Assembly: GCF_004136575.1 (NCBI RefSeq)
Contig: NZ_NOIQ01000003.1
Location: forward strand, 124,001 to 188,000
DNA length: 64,000 nucleotides
Direction: 5' to 3'
DNA from: Rothia koreensis
GTDB lineage: Bacteria > Actinomycetota > Actinomycetes > Actinomycetales > Micrococcaceae
Shown here: positions 1 to 8,399 of the stretch, one piece after another
Numbering within the stretch: the first letter of the stretch is position 1
Layout: every line of letters starts with the position of its first letter
Program-made: the position numbers and the translations under genes
The notes under the pieces: generated by a model
The model's database searches: none
What the model was told of the DNA's origin: nothing
The model's input: only the letters and a program-made list of their open reading frames with translations

Positions 1-213
1 CTGTTGCCGGTCGGCCTCATCGCTGCCGTGGCCGGATGGATGTGGTTGCTGGCCTCCGGAACGGTCGCTCGGCTGCGTCGCGTGCTGGGGTCGCCACCCC
101 ACCCGCCGATGCGCATTCTGGCCGAGAGTCTGGGCTGGACCCGGCGGCGGACGAAGGCCGAACGCGGCGAAAAGAAAGAACGCAGGTCAGATTTCTGGGG
201 CCCGAGGCAATAA
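1..213 (+). CDS. C-terminal fragment of an unidentified membrane protein
   Basis: The reading frame is open from the left edge and stops with TAA at 211-213. The visible 70 residues start with a hydrophobic segment (about residues 2-18), then a basic, charged tail that ends in WGPRQ. This looks like the last membrane helix and cytoplasmic tail of a longer protein that begins outside the window. No family can be named from so short a piece. A TTG at position 4 could start a short ORF, but the helix right at the edge makes a truncated gene more likely. Confidence 0.45.
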   Translation: MLPVGLIAAVAGWMWLLASGTVARLRRVLGSPPHPPMRILAESLGWTRRRTKAERGEKKERRSDFWGPRQ

Positions 214-299
214 ATCGGTGAAATCAGAATGGCGGCGTAAGGTCTTTGGTGACAACATTGGGAGTCGAGACCCTCGCAGTCCACGTGTATCCAAGGGAG

Positions 300-305
300 T
301 AGCAT
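300..305 (+). promoter_or_regulatory. -10 element for a leaderless ndh transcript
   Basis: TAGCAT lies 7 nt before the ATG at 313, so transcription should begin at or next to the start codon. The AAGGGAG upstream (294-300) is too far away (about 13 nt) and overlaps the box, so it is unlikely to be a ribosome binding site. No clear -35 is seen. Confidence 0.45.
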
Positions 306-312
306 TTCTACC

Positions 313-1698
313 ATGTCTTTTAACCAAGTTGCGAATGACCGCCCTCGTATTCTCATCGTCGGCGGCGGGTACGTCGGCTTCACCGTTGCCAGCAGGATCC
401 AGAAGGCCATCAAGGCTTCGGGCGGCGTCGTGACCGTGGTGGATCCCAACCCCTACATGACTTACCTTCCCTTCCTGCCCGAGGTGGCCGCCGGAAACGT
501 CGAGGGGCGCCACGCGACCGTGCCGCTGCGCCAGCACCTCCAGGACTGCGAGATCCTGGGTGCCAAGGTCGAGAAGATCGATCACGAGTCCAAGACGGCC
601 ACCGTGCGCGGCAACGACGACGGCGACACCTACGAACTCAAGTACGACCAGGTGGTCATCGGTGCGGGCTCCGTGACCCGCGCCTTCCCGATCCCCGGCC
701 TGGCCGAGAACGCGATCGGCATGAAGAGCATCGAGGAAGCCGTGCACGTCCGCAACTGGGTCCTCGACCGCATCGAGACCGCATCCTTGCTCAAGGATGA
801 GGCCGCTCGGCGTCGGGCACTGACCTTCGTGGTGGTCGGCGGCGGCTTCGCCGGTGTCGAGACCATCGCCGAGCTCGAGGACATGGCTCGGGCCGCGGTA
901 GCGCGCAACTCGCGTCTACGGGTGTCCGACCTCCGTTTCGTGATGGTCGAGGCCATGGGCCGCATCATGCCCGAGGTCCCCGAGGACCGCGCCGAGTCCG
1001 TGGTCGCCCACCTGCGTTCCCGCGGCATCGAGGTTCTGCTCAACACCTCCCTGGGCGAGGTCGACGGGGACACCTGCAAGCTCATCAACATGGGCGACAA
1101 GTCCCCGGCGGGCGAGGTCGAGACTCAGACCCTGATCTGGACCGCCGGAGTCATGGCCGCACCGTTCCTGAAGCAGTCGACGCTGCCGATCGACGAGCGC
1201 GGACGTGTCCGGGTCGGCGCAGACCTGCGTGTGACCGGAGACGACGGCGTCGTCGAAGGTGCCTGGGCGGCAGGCGACAACGCCGCCGTTCCGGACCTGA
1301 CCGGCAAGGGCGTCGGCGGCTTCTGCGTTCCCAACGCCCAGCACGCTTCGCGTCAGGCCGTGACCCTGGCCGAGAACATCATGGCCGCCCGCAATGGCGG
1401 AGAGCTCAAGGACTACTACCACGAGAACCTCGGTGCGGTCGCCGGACTGGGTGCCTACAAGGGCGTGGCCAACATCAAGGGCCGCTCCTTCGAGGGGCCC
1501 CTGGCATGGCTCATGCACCGTGGCTACCACGGGATGGCCATCCCGACCGTCGAGCGGACCACGCGCGTGGCAGCGAACTGGGTGCTCAGCACGGTCTTCG
1601 GCCGGGACACCTCGCCGATCCGGAACGAGCGGACCCCGCGCCGGCCTTTCGAGGAGGCCACGGGTATTGCGCCGAAGGAAGAAAAGGCGCGCATCTGA
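313..1698 (+). CDS. ndh: Type II NADH:quinone oxidoreductase (NDH-2)
   Basis: This single-subunit membrane-peripheral flavoprotein (461 aa) passes electrons from NADH to menaquinone without pumping protons. It has two dinucleotide-binding folds: the FAD motif GGGYVG near residues 17-22 and the NADH motif GGGFAG near 178-183. A conserved AAGDNAAVPD segment (about residues 316-325) binds the flavin. The C-terminal part (MHRGYHGMAIPTVERTTR) fits the amphipathic membrane-anchoring region of the family. Length is typical. The gene stands alone and is followed by a strong hairpin terminator. The ATG at 313 is supported by the -10 box 7 nt upstream. Confidence 0.93.
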   Translation: MSFNQVANDRPRILIVGGGYVGFTVASRIQKAIKASGGVVTVVDPNPYMTYLPFLPEVAAGNVEGRHATVPLRQHLQDCEILGAKVEKIDHESKTATVRGNDDGDTYELKYDQVVIGAGSVTRAFPIPGLAENAIGMKSIEEAVHVRNWVLDRIETASLLKDEAARRRALTFVVVGGGFAGVETIAELEDMARAAVARNSRLRVSDLRFVMVEAMGRIMPEVPEDRAESVVAHLRSRGIEVLLNTSLGEVDGDTCKLINMGDKSPAGEVETQTLIWTAGVMAAPFLKQSTLPIDERGRVRVGADLRVTGDDGVVEGAWAAGDNAAVPDLTGKGVGGFCVPNAQHASRQAVTLAENIMAARNGGELKDYYHENLGAVAGLGAYKGVANIKGRSFEGPLAWLMHRGYHGMAIPTVERTTRVAANWVLSTVFGRDTSPIRNERTPRRPFEEATGIAPKEEKARI

Positions 1699-1738
1699 TC
1701 CATGATCCCGTCCTCGTGACGATCGACAGCTGAACTAT

Positions 1739-1772
1739 GCACCCCGCACTTTCCTAGGAAGGTGCGGGGTGC
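1739..1772 (+). terminator. Terminator after ndh
   Basis: An 11-bp perfect stem (1739-1749 with 1762-1772) extends inward through TTCC/GGAA to a two-base loop. It separates ndh from the tRNA that starts six bases later. Confidence 0.7.
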
Positions 1773-1777
1773 GTTTC

Positions 1778-1851
1778 GCCCCAGTAGCCCAATCGGCAGA
1801 GGCAGCGGACTTAAAATCCGTTCAGTGTGGGTTCGAGTCCCACCTGGGGCA
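1778..1851 (+). tRNA. tRNA with UAA anticodon (Leu by anticodon), short variable loop
   Basis: A cloverleaf folds well. The acceptor stem GCCCCAG (1778-1784) pairs with CTGGGGC (1844-1850). The D arm has a 3-bp GCC/GGC stem. The anticodon stem is 1805-1809/1817-1821, with loop CTTAAAA and anticodon TAA at 1812-1814. The T arm is GTGGG-TTCGAGT-CCCAC. The discriminator base is A1851, followed by CC but no encoded CCA end. The variable region is only 5 nt (1822-1826), whereas bacterial tRNA-Leu normally has a long variable arm. Amino-acid identity is therefore taken from the anticodon only. Confidence 0.8.
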
Positions 1852-2016
1852 CCGCGCACCGCTCGACGCTCTCGCCCGAGAGCGGAATCCCGGGCTCTCG
1901 CCTGCCGCCGACTGGCGGAAATCTGTAGAATGGAGAAAATCCCGGGTTCGCACGGGCCGAGCAGCTCGCAGTGTCGGGCAGTTCGGGAGTCCACCGCTTG
2001 AGAATCGAGGAATCCC

Positions 2017-2868
2017 ATGGGACGTGGAAATCCCCTGATCAGGCGCATGAACAATGATGCGCAGCGAAATGACCATGCTTATGCCGGCCAGTCGCAGTAC
2101 GGCCGGAATCCCAACGCTCCGCACGGCGGCGGTGACGCCGCATACGGGCAGGCTCCGAGCGCAGCCTCCCTGAACCAGATGTACAACGCACCCTCGGCCA
2201 CCCCTGCCGACACGCAGCGGGCCACGATGGACGACGTCGTCGTCAAGACCCTCAGCATGCTGGGCCTCATCGCCGTCGGCGGTGCGGTCGGTTGGTTCCT
2301 GGGCGGCATTGCGGCCCTCTTCGGAATCATCGGCTTCGTGCTCGCCCTGGTCGTGATCTTCAAGCGCAAGACCTCGCCCGCGCTCGTGATGAGCTACGCG
2401 GTCTGCGAGGGACTTTTCCTCGGCGGCATCTCCCGGGTCTTCGAAACCCAATTCGGCGGCATCGTGCTGATGGCCGTGGTCTCCACGCTGGTCGTCTTCC
2501 TCGGAATGCTCGCGCTGTATGCGAAGGCCGGGGTCCGCATTACCGGCAAGGCGGCGAAGGTCCTGGCCATCGGGATGGTTGCCTACCTCGTGTTCATCGT
2601 CGGCAACCTCATCTTCGGGGCCTTCACCGGTTCGTCGATGCGGGACGTCACCGTTTTCGGGATTCCGCTCGGGATCATCATCGGCCTGTTGGCCGTGGTC
2701 ATGGCCTGCGCGTGCCTCATCCAGGACTTCCAGAACATCGACAACGCCCTCCGCGCGGGAGTTCCGCAGAAGGAATCGTGGCGACTGGCCTTCGGCCTCA
2801 TCGTGACCCTCGTGTGGCTGTACGTCGAGATTCTGCGTCTGCTCAGCTATTTCATGCCACGAAATTAG
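2017..2868 (+). CDS. Bax inhibitor-1/YccA family membrane protein
   Basis: This is a 283-aa integral membrane protein. A polar N-terminal tail of about 75 residues rich in Gly, Asn, Tyr and Ala is followed by seven predicted hydrophobic helices, ending in VTLVWLYVEILRLLSYFM. The order of helices and the acidic final loop (IQDFQNIDN) match the YccA-like branch of the BI-1 (TMBIM) family, whose proposed role is ion leakage or membrane stress protection. The start MGRGNPLIRR resembles the usual MxxGNPxF opening of actinobacterial members, so the ATG at 2017 is preferred over the one at 2047. TAGAAT near 1925 could be its -10. It is monocistronic. Confidence 0.85.
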   Translation: MGRGNPLIRRMNNDAQRNDHAYAGQSQYGRNPNAPHGGGDAAYGQAPSAASLNQMYNAPSATPADTQRATMDDVVVKTLSMLGLIAVGGAVGWFLGGIAALFGIIGFVLALVVIFKRKTSPALVMSYAVCEGLFLGGISRVFETQFGGIVLMAVVSTLVVFLGMLALYAKAGVRITGKAAKVLAIGMVAYLVFIVGNLIFGAFTGSSMRDVTVFGIPLGIIIGLLAVVMACACLIQDFQNIDNALRAGVPQKESWRLAFGLIVTLVWLYVEILRLLSYFMPRN

Positions 2869-2903
2869 CCGCATCATCTTCGGGGCGCATCGTCCCCTGG
2901 CGC

Positions 2904-2930
2904 GAGGCCTCGCCCTTTGGGCGGGGCCTC
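2904..2930 (+). terminator. Rho-independent terminator
   Basis: A GAGGCC-TCGCCC arm pairs with GGGCGGGGCCTC around a short TTT loop, followed by the T-rich run GTTGTTGTTT. It ends the YccA-family transcript. Confidence 0.75.
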
Positions 2931-2961
2931 GTTGTTGTTTCCCCTGATCGCAGCCCGCCCG

Positions 2962-2967
2962 TATGAT
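2962..2967 (+). promoter_or_regulatory. -10 element for a leaderless AI-2E transporter transcript
   Basis: TATGAT ends 7 nt before the ATG at 2975. It overlaps the in-frame ATGs at 2963 and 2966, which would not be transcribed from this promoter; this moves the start to 2975. Confidence 0.55.
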
Positions 2968-2974
2968 GAAATCC

Positions 2975-4333
2975 ATGAGCTCTCGTTCGAACGTGACAGC
3001 AGACAACATTCCGGAAGTCCACCTGGACGCGAAGGACTCGTCCGATCGTCCGTCCGGCGCGCCGGACATTCCCTTCGCGCTGAATGTCGCGGCCGCGTGG
3101 TCGTGGAGGGTCATCGTGATCCTGGCTATGGCCGCCGCTCTCGTTTACCTGTGCCGCTCGGTCAGTACGGTCATCGTGGCCGTTCTCGTGGCCGCGTTGC
3201 TGGCGGGGCTGCTCTCGCCGTTCGTGCTCTGGTTCCGCAGCAAAAAGGTCCGGGCCGGGATCGCCACCGCAATCGTCGAGCTCGGCGGCATCCTGGTGGT
3301 GCTGGGGCTTCTGACGCTCGTGGGACAGCAGCTCATCAAAGGATTCACGGAGCTCTCGGACCAAGTGGTGGTCGGCTATCAGAAGCTCATGAGCTGGCTG
3401 TCGGATGGGCCCCTGCAGGTGTCGGTCGACCAGATCGACCACGCCGTCAGCTCACTGACCACCACGGTCAAGGAGAACTCGAGTCAGCTCATGAGCGGGG
3501 CGGCGGCCGTCGGCTCGACCGCCGGCGAGGTCGGCACCGGATTGCTGATCATGCTCTTCACCCTGATCTTCTTTCTCCTGGAGGGAGAGAAGATCTGGCT
3601 CTTCCTGCTCAAATTCGTGCCCAGAAAGGCCCGAACCGCTGTTAACGGTGCGGGACGCCGCGGCTGGCATTCCCTGGTCTCGTACGCCCGTGTCCAGGTC
3701 CTGGTGGCCTTCGTCGACGCCGTCGGGATCGGCCTGGCGGCCTTGATTCTGGGCGTGCCGCTCGCATTCCCCCTGGGCGTGCTCGTGTTCCTGAGCTCGT
3801 TCATCCCGGTCGTGGGAGCGCTCGTCTCGGGTGCTGTGGCCGTGCTCCTGGCCCTCGTCGCCAATGGGCCGATCAATGCCGTGATCATGCTCGCGGCGGT
3901 GTTGCTGGTGCAGCAGGTCGAGTCGCATATTCTGCAGCCGCTGGTCATGGGCAAGGCCGTTTCCCTCCACCCCTTGGCCGTCGTGCTCGCGGTCGCCCTG
4001 GGATCCATGGTGCTCGGCATCATCGGAGCCCTGTTCGCGGTTCCCGTGCTGGCGGTCGTCAATACCGTGGTCCGTTATCTGGCCAATCGGGAGTGGGAGA
4101 CCGACCCGAACATCCGCACCACGCCGTACGCTTTCGACTGGGAGATACAGCGTGCGCAGAAGAAGTCGGCCGGCCAGAAGGTCAAGGACAAGTTCTCGTC
4201 GGTGGGCAAGAACCAGGGCAACGGACCGGACGACGGCTCTGCCGGGGCCGGGTCCCCGGACCAGGACGCACCCGAGGTCCAGAACTCGGACGACCGCGCC
4301 GGCCGCTCGACCGGCTCGGCGACCGAGCAGTAG
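2975..4333 (+). CDS. AI-2E family transporter (TqsA/PerM-like)
   Basis: This is a 452-aa polytopic membrane protein. It opens with two helices (WRVIVILAMAAALVYLC and VIVAVLVAALLAGLLSPFVLWF), followed by a long periplasmic/amphipathic section and then a C-terminal helix bundle. The bundle contains LGVPLAFPLGVLVFLSSFIPVVGALVS, the family signature. The ~75-residue C-terminal tail is charged and probably disordered. Family members export AI-2 or small solutes, or drive Na+/H+ antiport; the substrate here cannot be told. The ATG at 2975 is chosen because a TATGAT box lies 7 nt upstream. It lies just upstream of ilvA, separated by about 55 bp. Confidence 0.85.
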   Translation: MSSRSNVTADNIPEVHLDAKDSSDRPSGAPDIPFALNVAAAWSWRVIVILAMAAALVYLCRSVSTVIVAVLVAALLAGLLSPFVLWFRSKKVRAGIATAIVELGGILVVLGLLTLVGQQLIKGFTELSDQVVVGYQKLMSWLSDGPLQVSVDQIDHAVSSLTTTVKENSSQLMSGAAAVGSTAGEVGTGLLIMLFTLIFFLLEGEKIWLFLLKFVPRKARTAVNGAGRRGWHSLVSYARVQVLVAFVDAVGIGLAALILGVPLAFPLGVLVFLSSFIPVVGALVSGAVAVLLALVANGPINAVIMLAAVLLVQQVESHILQPLVMGKAVSLHPLAVVLAVALGSMVLGIIGALFAVPVLAVVNTVVRYLANREWETDPNIRTTPYAFDWEIQRAQKKSAGQKVKDKFSSVGKNQGNGPDDGSAGAGSPDQDAPEVQNSDDRAGRSTGSATEQ

Positions 4334-4388
4334 CCTGGACGGTGGGCCACAACCCACTACCTCTACCGTCCGCAGTAAGGATGAATCA

Positions 4389-5639
4389 GTGACTCCCTTG
4401 GAAGATCTTCCTGTCCACGTCGAGGACATCGAACAGGCCACACGGCTTGTGGAGGGAACCATTGAGAAGACCCCCATTGCGCACTCACGGGCGCTGGAAC
4501 GCAAGATCGGTTCCCCGGTCCATTTCAAGTGCGAGAACCTCCAGAGGTCGGGTTCTTTCAAGGTCCGTGGGGCGTACAACCGGATAGCGCAACTCAGCGA
4601 CGCAGACAAGGCCTCAGGAGTCGTCGCGGCCTCGGCCGGCAACCACGCTCAGGGCGTTGCCCTGGCGGCGTCGAAACTGGGGATCACGGCGCGCATCTAC
4701 ATGCCCCAGGGCGCGGCCCTCCCCAAGATTGCGGCGACCCAGGACCACGGGGCGGAAGTCATCCTCCATGGCGACACCGTGGACGAGGCCCTGGCCGAAG
4801 CGCAGCGGTACGCGGACGAGACGGGCGCCGTCTTCGTGCATCCCTTCGACAACAAGCACATCATCGCGGGTCAGGGGACTTTGGGCGCCGAGATCATCGA
4901 ACAGGTCCCGGACGTCGACACGATCATCACCGGCGTGGGCGGCGGCGGTTTGCTGGCCGGCGTCGCCGTCGCGGCCAAGAGCCACGAGGCCAGGACAGGA
5001 AAGAAGATTCGCGTCATCGGCGTCCAGGCCGAGCACGCGGCCGCATACCCGCCGTCCCTGGCCGCGGATGCTCTCGTTCCTCTCAAGAAGGTATCGACCA
5101 TCGCCGACGGCATCGCCGTGGGACGCCCCGGACAGATGCCGTTCTCGATCATCAAGGAACTGGTCGACGACGTCGTCACCGTGTCGGAGGACGACCTGGC
5201 CCGGGCCCTGATCTTCCTCATCGAGCGCAACAAGCTCGTGGTCGAGCCGGCAGGAGCGGTCGGCGTCGCGGCCCTCATGAACGGCAAGCTCAACGAGAAG
5301 TTCGGCAATCTTGGCTCGACCGTATGCCTCCTTTCGGGCGGAAACATCGACCCCATGCTGATGCTCAAAGTCATCCAGCGTGGTCTGTCCGCCGCGGGAC
5401 GGTACCTGACCGTCAAAATCATGCTGACCGACCACCCCGGCGAGCTGAGGGACATTTCCCGAATCATCTCGGAGTGCGACGCCAACGTGACCGGTGTGGA
5501 CCACACCCGCGTCGGCGGTTCCTTGTCGATGGGGGACGTCTCCATCACGATCGACATGGAGACCAAGGGGGAGGAGCACAGCAACGAGGTCCTCCAGGCC
5601 CTCGAAGCCGAAGGCTTTACCCCGATGGTCGTCGGCTGA
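4389..5639 (+). CDS. ilvA: Threonine ammonia-lyase (threonine dehydratase)
   Basis: The enzyme converts threonine to 2-oxobutanoate and ammonia with PLP, the first step of isoleucine synthesis, or serves catabolism. The 416-aa protein has the PLP lysine in SGSFKVRGAY (Lys58), a glycine-rich phosphate-binding loop (GVGGGGLLAG) and the SGGNID segment. A single C-terminal ACT domain begins near RYLTVKIMLTDHPGELRDIS. One ACT-like domain of about 80 residues is typical of the shorter, TdcB-like class, so strong isoleucine feedback is uncertain. The GTG at 4389 has AAGG 8 nt upstream. It is followed by a bidirectional terminator shared with greA. Confidence 0.9.
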   Translation: MTPLEDLPVHVEDIEQATRLVEGTIEKTPIAHSRALERKIGSPVHFKCENLQRSGSFKVRGAYNRIAQLSDADKASGVVAASAGNHAQGVALAASKLGITARIYMPQGAALPKIAATQDHGAEVILHGDTVDEALAEAQRYADETGAVFVHPFDNKHIIAGQGTLGAEIIEQVPDVDTIITGVGGGGLLAGVAVAAKSHEARTGKKIRVIGVQAEHAAAYPPSLAADALVPLKKVSTIADGIAVGRPGQMPFSIIKELVDDVVTVSEDDLARALIFLIERNKLVVEPAGAVGVAALMNGKLNEKFGNLGSTVCLLSGGNIDPMLMLKVIQRGLSAAGRYLTVKIMLTDHPGELRDISRIISECDANVTGVDHTRVGGSLSMGDVSITIDMETKGEEHSNEVLQALEAEGFTPMVVG

Positions 5640-5706
5640 GAAACCCGTCGGCGGCCGGCGCGGTCCATGCGGATCGCGCGATCTACCGCAGTTTCTCCCC
5701 GAAGCA

Positions 5707-5745
5707 AAAAAATCCGGTCCCGCACCTGGCGGGACCGGATTTTTT
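5707..5745. terminator. Bidirectional terminator between ilvA and greA
   Basis: A perfect 17-bp stem (AAAAAATCCGGTCCCGC and its complement) with a short loop gives a T-run on both strands, ending the two convergent genes. Confidence 0.85.
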
Positions 5746-5767
5746 GTATGACGTCCGGATCGAAGGA

Positions 5768-6268
5768 TCAGTAGGGCTTGGCCGACAGAACCTTGAGGGG
5801 GATGTCCTTGCCGTTCGGGGCCTTGTAGGACAGTTCGTCGCCGACCTTGTGGCCGTGGATGGCCTGGCCCATGGGCGACTTCTCGGAAAAGACCTGGATG
5901 TCCTGGTCGCCGACGAGGGTCTCTGCCACCTCGCGGCTTCCGAGAAGGAAGGTCAGCTTCTTGCCGCCGATTTCGGCCTCCACGAGCATGCCGGATTCGA
6001 CGACGCCGTCGTCCGCGGGCTTGGCGCCGACCTCGGCGTTCTCGAGGAGGTAGCGCAGCTGGGAGATGCGGCCCTCGTTCTTGCCCTGCTCTTCCTTGGC
6101 CGCGTGGTAGCCACCGTTCTCACGCAGATCGCCCTCGTCGCGAGCGGCTTCGATGCGATCGACGATGTCCTGGCGTTTGGGGCCCTCGCGCTCATCGAGT
6201 TCCGCCTGCAGGCGGTCGTAGGCTTCCTGAGTGAGCCACGTGCCGTTTTCGGTGGTTTCTTCTGACAT
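5768..6268 (-). CDS. greA: Transcription elongation factor GreA
   Basis: GreA rescues backtracked RNA polymerase by stimulating cleavage of the nascent RNA. The 166-aa protein has the N-terminal coiled coil with acidic tip residues (EAARDEGDLRENGGYHAAKEEQ, Asp/Glu at the tip) and the C-terminal FKBP-like domain (SPMGQAIHGHKVGDELSYKAPNG). Length is close to the usual 158-165. The ATG at 6268 is chosen because AAGGAG lies about 6 nt upstream; an in-frame TTG/ATG further up lacks this. It faces ilvA and shares a terminator with it. Confidence 0.95.
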   Translation of the reverse strand: MSEETTENGTWLTQEAYDRLQAELDEREGPKRQDIVDRIEAARDEGDLRENGGYHAAKEEQGKNEGRISQLRYLLENAEVGAKPADDGVVESGMLVEAEIGGKKLTFLLGSREVAETLVGDQDIQVFSEKSPMGQAIHGHKVGDELSYKAPNGKDIPLKVLSAKPY

Positions 6269-6294
6269 GATGTCTCCTTGGTGCGACGCCGCAG

Positions 6295-6311
6295 CCACGG
6301 ACGTTCCGTGG
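6295..6311 (-). promoter_or_regulatory. Small hairpin in the greA leader
   Basis: CCACGGA-CGT-TCCGTGG forms a perfect 7-bp stem about 27 nt upstream of the greA start codon. It could be a leader structure; no function is known. Confidence 0.35.
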
Positions 6312-6360
6312 TGGTTCCAGCGGGCGAATTCCCTCCTGCGCGGCGTCTGTACGGATAGAT

Positions 6361-6389
6361 AAAACCCGCCCGGGCAAACCCGTGGCGGG
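6361..6389 (-). terminator. Terminator after the DUF4307 gene
   Basis: On the minus strand CCCGCCACGGG-TTTG-CCCGGGCGGG is followed by TTTT. It lies 55 bp beyond the DUF4307 stop and upstream of greA. Confidence 0.7.
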
Positions 6390-6443
6390 AGACGTCAAGA
6401 TTCTATTGTAGCTAGTGACGTACGGAACTGAAAACCTGCCGAC

Positions 6444-6857
6444 TCAGCCGGCTGACCAGCAGGATTCCACGGTCGCGGTGTGGGCCTGGGATGTGGTGCG
6501 CAGGTTGACCCGATGGGACGACGTGTCGTTGCTGAGCTGGTCCGCGGGAACCTTGCCGATGGTGATCTCTTTCCACCCGACGATCGCGTGCTGGTCATTC
6601 AGGGCCTGGATCGCGCAGGTCACGGTCTCGTTGTCGTCCTTGGTCAGCTCGAAGTCCATGGTCACCGAGTCGGCACGAGAATCGTCGAAGCTGACCTCCT
6701 TGTAGGAGGGGGCGTGGGAATTGCCGTAGGCCAGCCATGCCACGAACGCCATGCACACGACCACCGCAAGGGCCGTGACGGCCCACCACGTGCGTTTGGA
6801 GAGGTGACGCGCAGAACGGCCCTTGCCGTAACGCTGGTCTAGAGTGGGAGTGGTCAA
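6444..6857 (-). CDS. DUF4307 domain membrane protein
   Basis: This is a 137-aa bitopic protein with a basic cytoplasmic N terminus (DQRYGKGRSARHLSKRTWW), one helix (AVTALAVVVCMAFVAWLAY, about residues 29-47) and a small extracytoplasmic beta-rich domain with two cysteines (TCAIQAL and ESCW). The DQRYG opening and overall layout match DUF4307, which in actinobacteria commonly sits beside greA and mca, as here. Function is unknown. The start is a TTG; no clear ribosome binding site or -10 box supports it, so the exact N terminus is uncertain. Confidence 0.8.
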   Translation of the reverse strand: MTTPTLDQRYGKGRSARHLSKRTWWAVTALAVVVCMAFVAWLAYGNSHAPSYKEVSFDDSRADSVTMDFELTKDDNETVTCAIQALNDQHAIVGWKEITIGKVPADQLSNDTSSHRVNLRTTSQAHTATVESCWSAG

Positions 6858-6980
6858 TTTTCGACGAACCTGTTCATAGTCTGCGGGACCGTTCGGCCGG
6901 CACGCGCACGGACGTGGAGCGCGGCGAACGGCGGCCGGGAATTACTCTCTACTGTATCGAAAAGAATGAGGTGTCAGTAC

Positions 6981-7976
6981 GTGACAAGCGCTCAGGAATC
7001 CGGCGCGACGCAACCGACGGGCTCGGCGCAGCACCAGCTCGACTCGGACTGCACGGGCCTGAGGATCCTTGCGGTTCACGCCCATCCCGACGACGAATCC
7101 AGCAAGGGTGCGGCGTCGATGGCCGCTTATGCTCGACGTGGTGCCCGCGTGATGGTTGTCTCGTGCACCGGAGGGGAACGCGGATCGATTCTCAACCCCG
7201 GCGTCGAGGAAAACCGAAGGTCCCACTGGGACCTGGCCGGGTTGCGCCACCGTGAGATGGCGGGAGCCCGCGAGGCGCTCGGCGTCGAGCACCGGTGGTT
7301 GGGATTCATGGACTCCGGGCTGCCCGAGGGCGATCCCTTGCCGCCTCTGCCTTGGGGATGCTTTGCGAAGACCCCGCTCGAGCGTGCCGCTGCGCCGTTG
7401 GTCCGCATCGTTCGGGAATTCCGGCCGCACGTTATTCTGGCCTACGACGAGAACGGTGGGTATCCGCACCCCGACCACATTATGGCCCACAAGGTCGCCG
7501 TCGAGGCGTGGGAGGCTGCGGGCGATCCCCGCCGTTACATCGCCGAGGGGGACGCTTGGGAGCCGCTCAAGCTCTACTACGACCGCGCCTTCGACGTCGC
7601 CCGTTTCAAGGCCCTGCACGAGGCCCTGGAAACGCGAGGCATGCACTCGCCGTTCGCCGAACGCATTGCCAGGTTCGCCGAGTCGGAGCCCGAAGGTGCG
7701 CCGCCGGTGTCCCGCCACCAGACCACGACCCGCATTCCGTGCGCCGACTGCTTCGACGTGCGTGATCAGGCCTTGAAGTCCCACGTGTCGCAGGTCGACC
7801 CGGACGGTTTCTTCTTTGCCGTCAGCAACGACCTCCAGCGCGAGATCTGGCCGTACGAGGACTACGTGTTGGCCGCGAGCAGGGTCGAGGCGAACCTTCC
7901 GGAGTACGACTTCGCAGAAGGCATTGATTACCGCCAGACGCCGGAGACCCGCAGAGGAAATGACCAGACCGCATGA
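6981..7976 (+). CDS. mca: Mycothiol S-conjugate amidase
   Basis: Mca cleaves mycothiol S-conjugates of electrophiles or antibiotics to mercapturic acids, which are exported; the other product is recycled to mycothiol. The 331-aa protein has the zinc-binding HPDDE motif (His35-Glu39) of the LmbE/MshB fold and the second metal/active-site region YPHPDHIMAH. The GGERGSILNP and PCADCFDVRDQALKSHVSQVDP stretches are characteristic of Mca rather than MshB. The GTG at 6981 has GAGGTG 7-8 nt upstream and is preferred over the ATG at 6966. It overlaps the next gene by 4 bp (ATGA), so they are translationally coupled. Confidence 0.93.
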   Translation: MTSAQESGATQPTGSAQHQLDSDCTGLRILAVHAHPDDESSKGAASMAAYARRGARVMVVSCTGGERGSILNPGVEENRRSHWDLAGLRHREMAGAREALGVEHRWLGFMDSGLPEGDPLPPLPWGCFAKTPLERAAAPLVRIVREFRPHVILAYDENGGYPHPDHIMAHKVAVEAWEAAGDPRRYIAEGDAWEPLKLYYDRAFDVARFKALHEALETRGMHSPFAERIARFAESEPEGAPPVSRHQTTTRIPCADCFDVRDQALKSHVSQVDPDGFFFAVSNDLQREIWPYEDYVLAASRVEANLPEYDFAEGIDYRQTPETRRGNDQTA

Positions 7977-8374
7977 TGCTCGTCAGCCACACCGTTCTCA
8001 ACGCAACCACCCGGATCCTCGCCGACGGCGAGTCCCCAAGTCTCAAGCCCGGTCTTGATGCCAATCAGGTCTCGCCGGGGGTCATCGGCTTCCTGCTGAC
8101 CCTTCTGCTGGCGGTGCTCATCATCTTCGTGGCGCTCGACCACACCCGTCGCCAGCGGCGGCTGAAGAACCGGTTCGACTACGCCATGGCTCGTGAGCAG
8201 GAGGAACGCGAAGCCGCAGAGCGTGAGGCGGAAGCACACGGTGGCCGGTCCGGCGAGGCTTCCGAAACGCGCACCGGTGGCTCCGCCCGGGATGTCTCGG
8301 CGGTCGACGAATCGGTGAAGGACTCACCGAACGACGACGCCGCGAACGGAACGGGCCGCGGCCCGAGGGACTGA
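7973..8374 (+). CDS. Small single-pass membrane protein coupled to mca
   Basis: This 133-aa protein has a short extracytoplasmic N terminus, one helix (GVIGFLLTLLLAVLIIFVALDH, about residues 36-57), a basic juxtamembrane stretch (TRRQRRLKNRFDYAM) and then a charged, Glu/Ala/Gly-rich, probably disordered tail. The ATGA overlap with mca implies co-translation. Small membrane proteins of this type often follow mca in actinobacteria, but no function is established. The second ATG (7976) would also work as a start. Confidence 0.75.
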   Translation: MMLVSHTVLNATTRILADGESPSLKPGLDANQVSPGVIGFLLTLLLAVLIIFVALDHTRRQRRLKNRFDYAMAREQEEREAAEREAEAHGGRSGEASETRTGGSARDVSAVDESVKDSPNDDAANGTGRGPRD

Positions 8375-8399
8375 CACGAGCCCGCGTGGCGGATGCGTA

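Noticed and set aside
5920-5940. A TGCCACCTCG match to the hairpin arm inside greA
   Set aside because: It lacks the GCAC-N5 part and lies in conserved coding sequence (REVAET); chance match.
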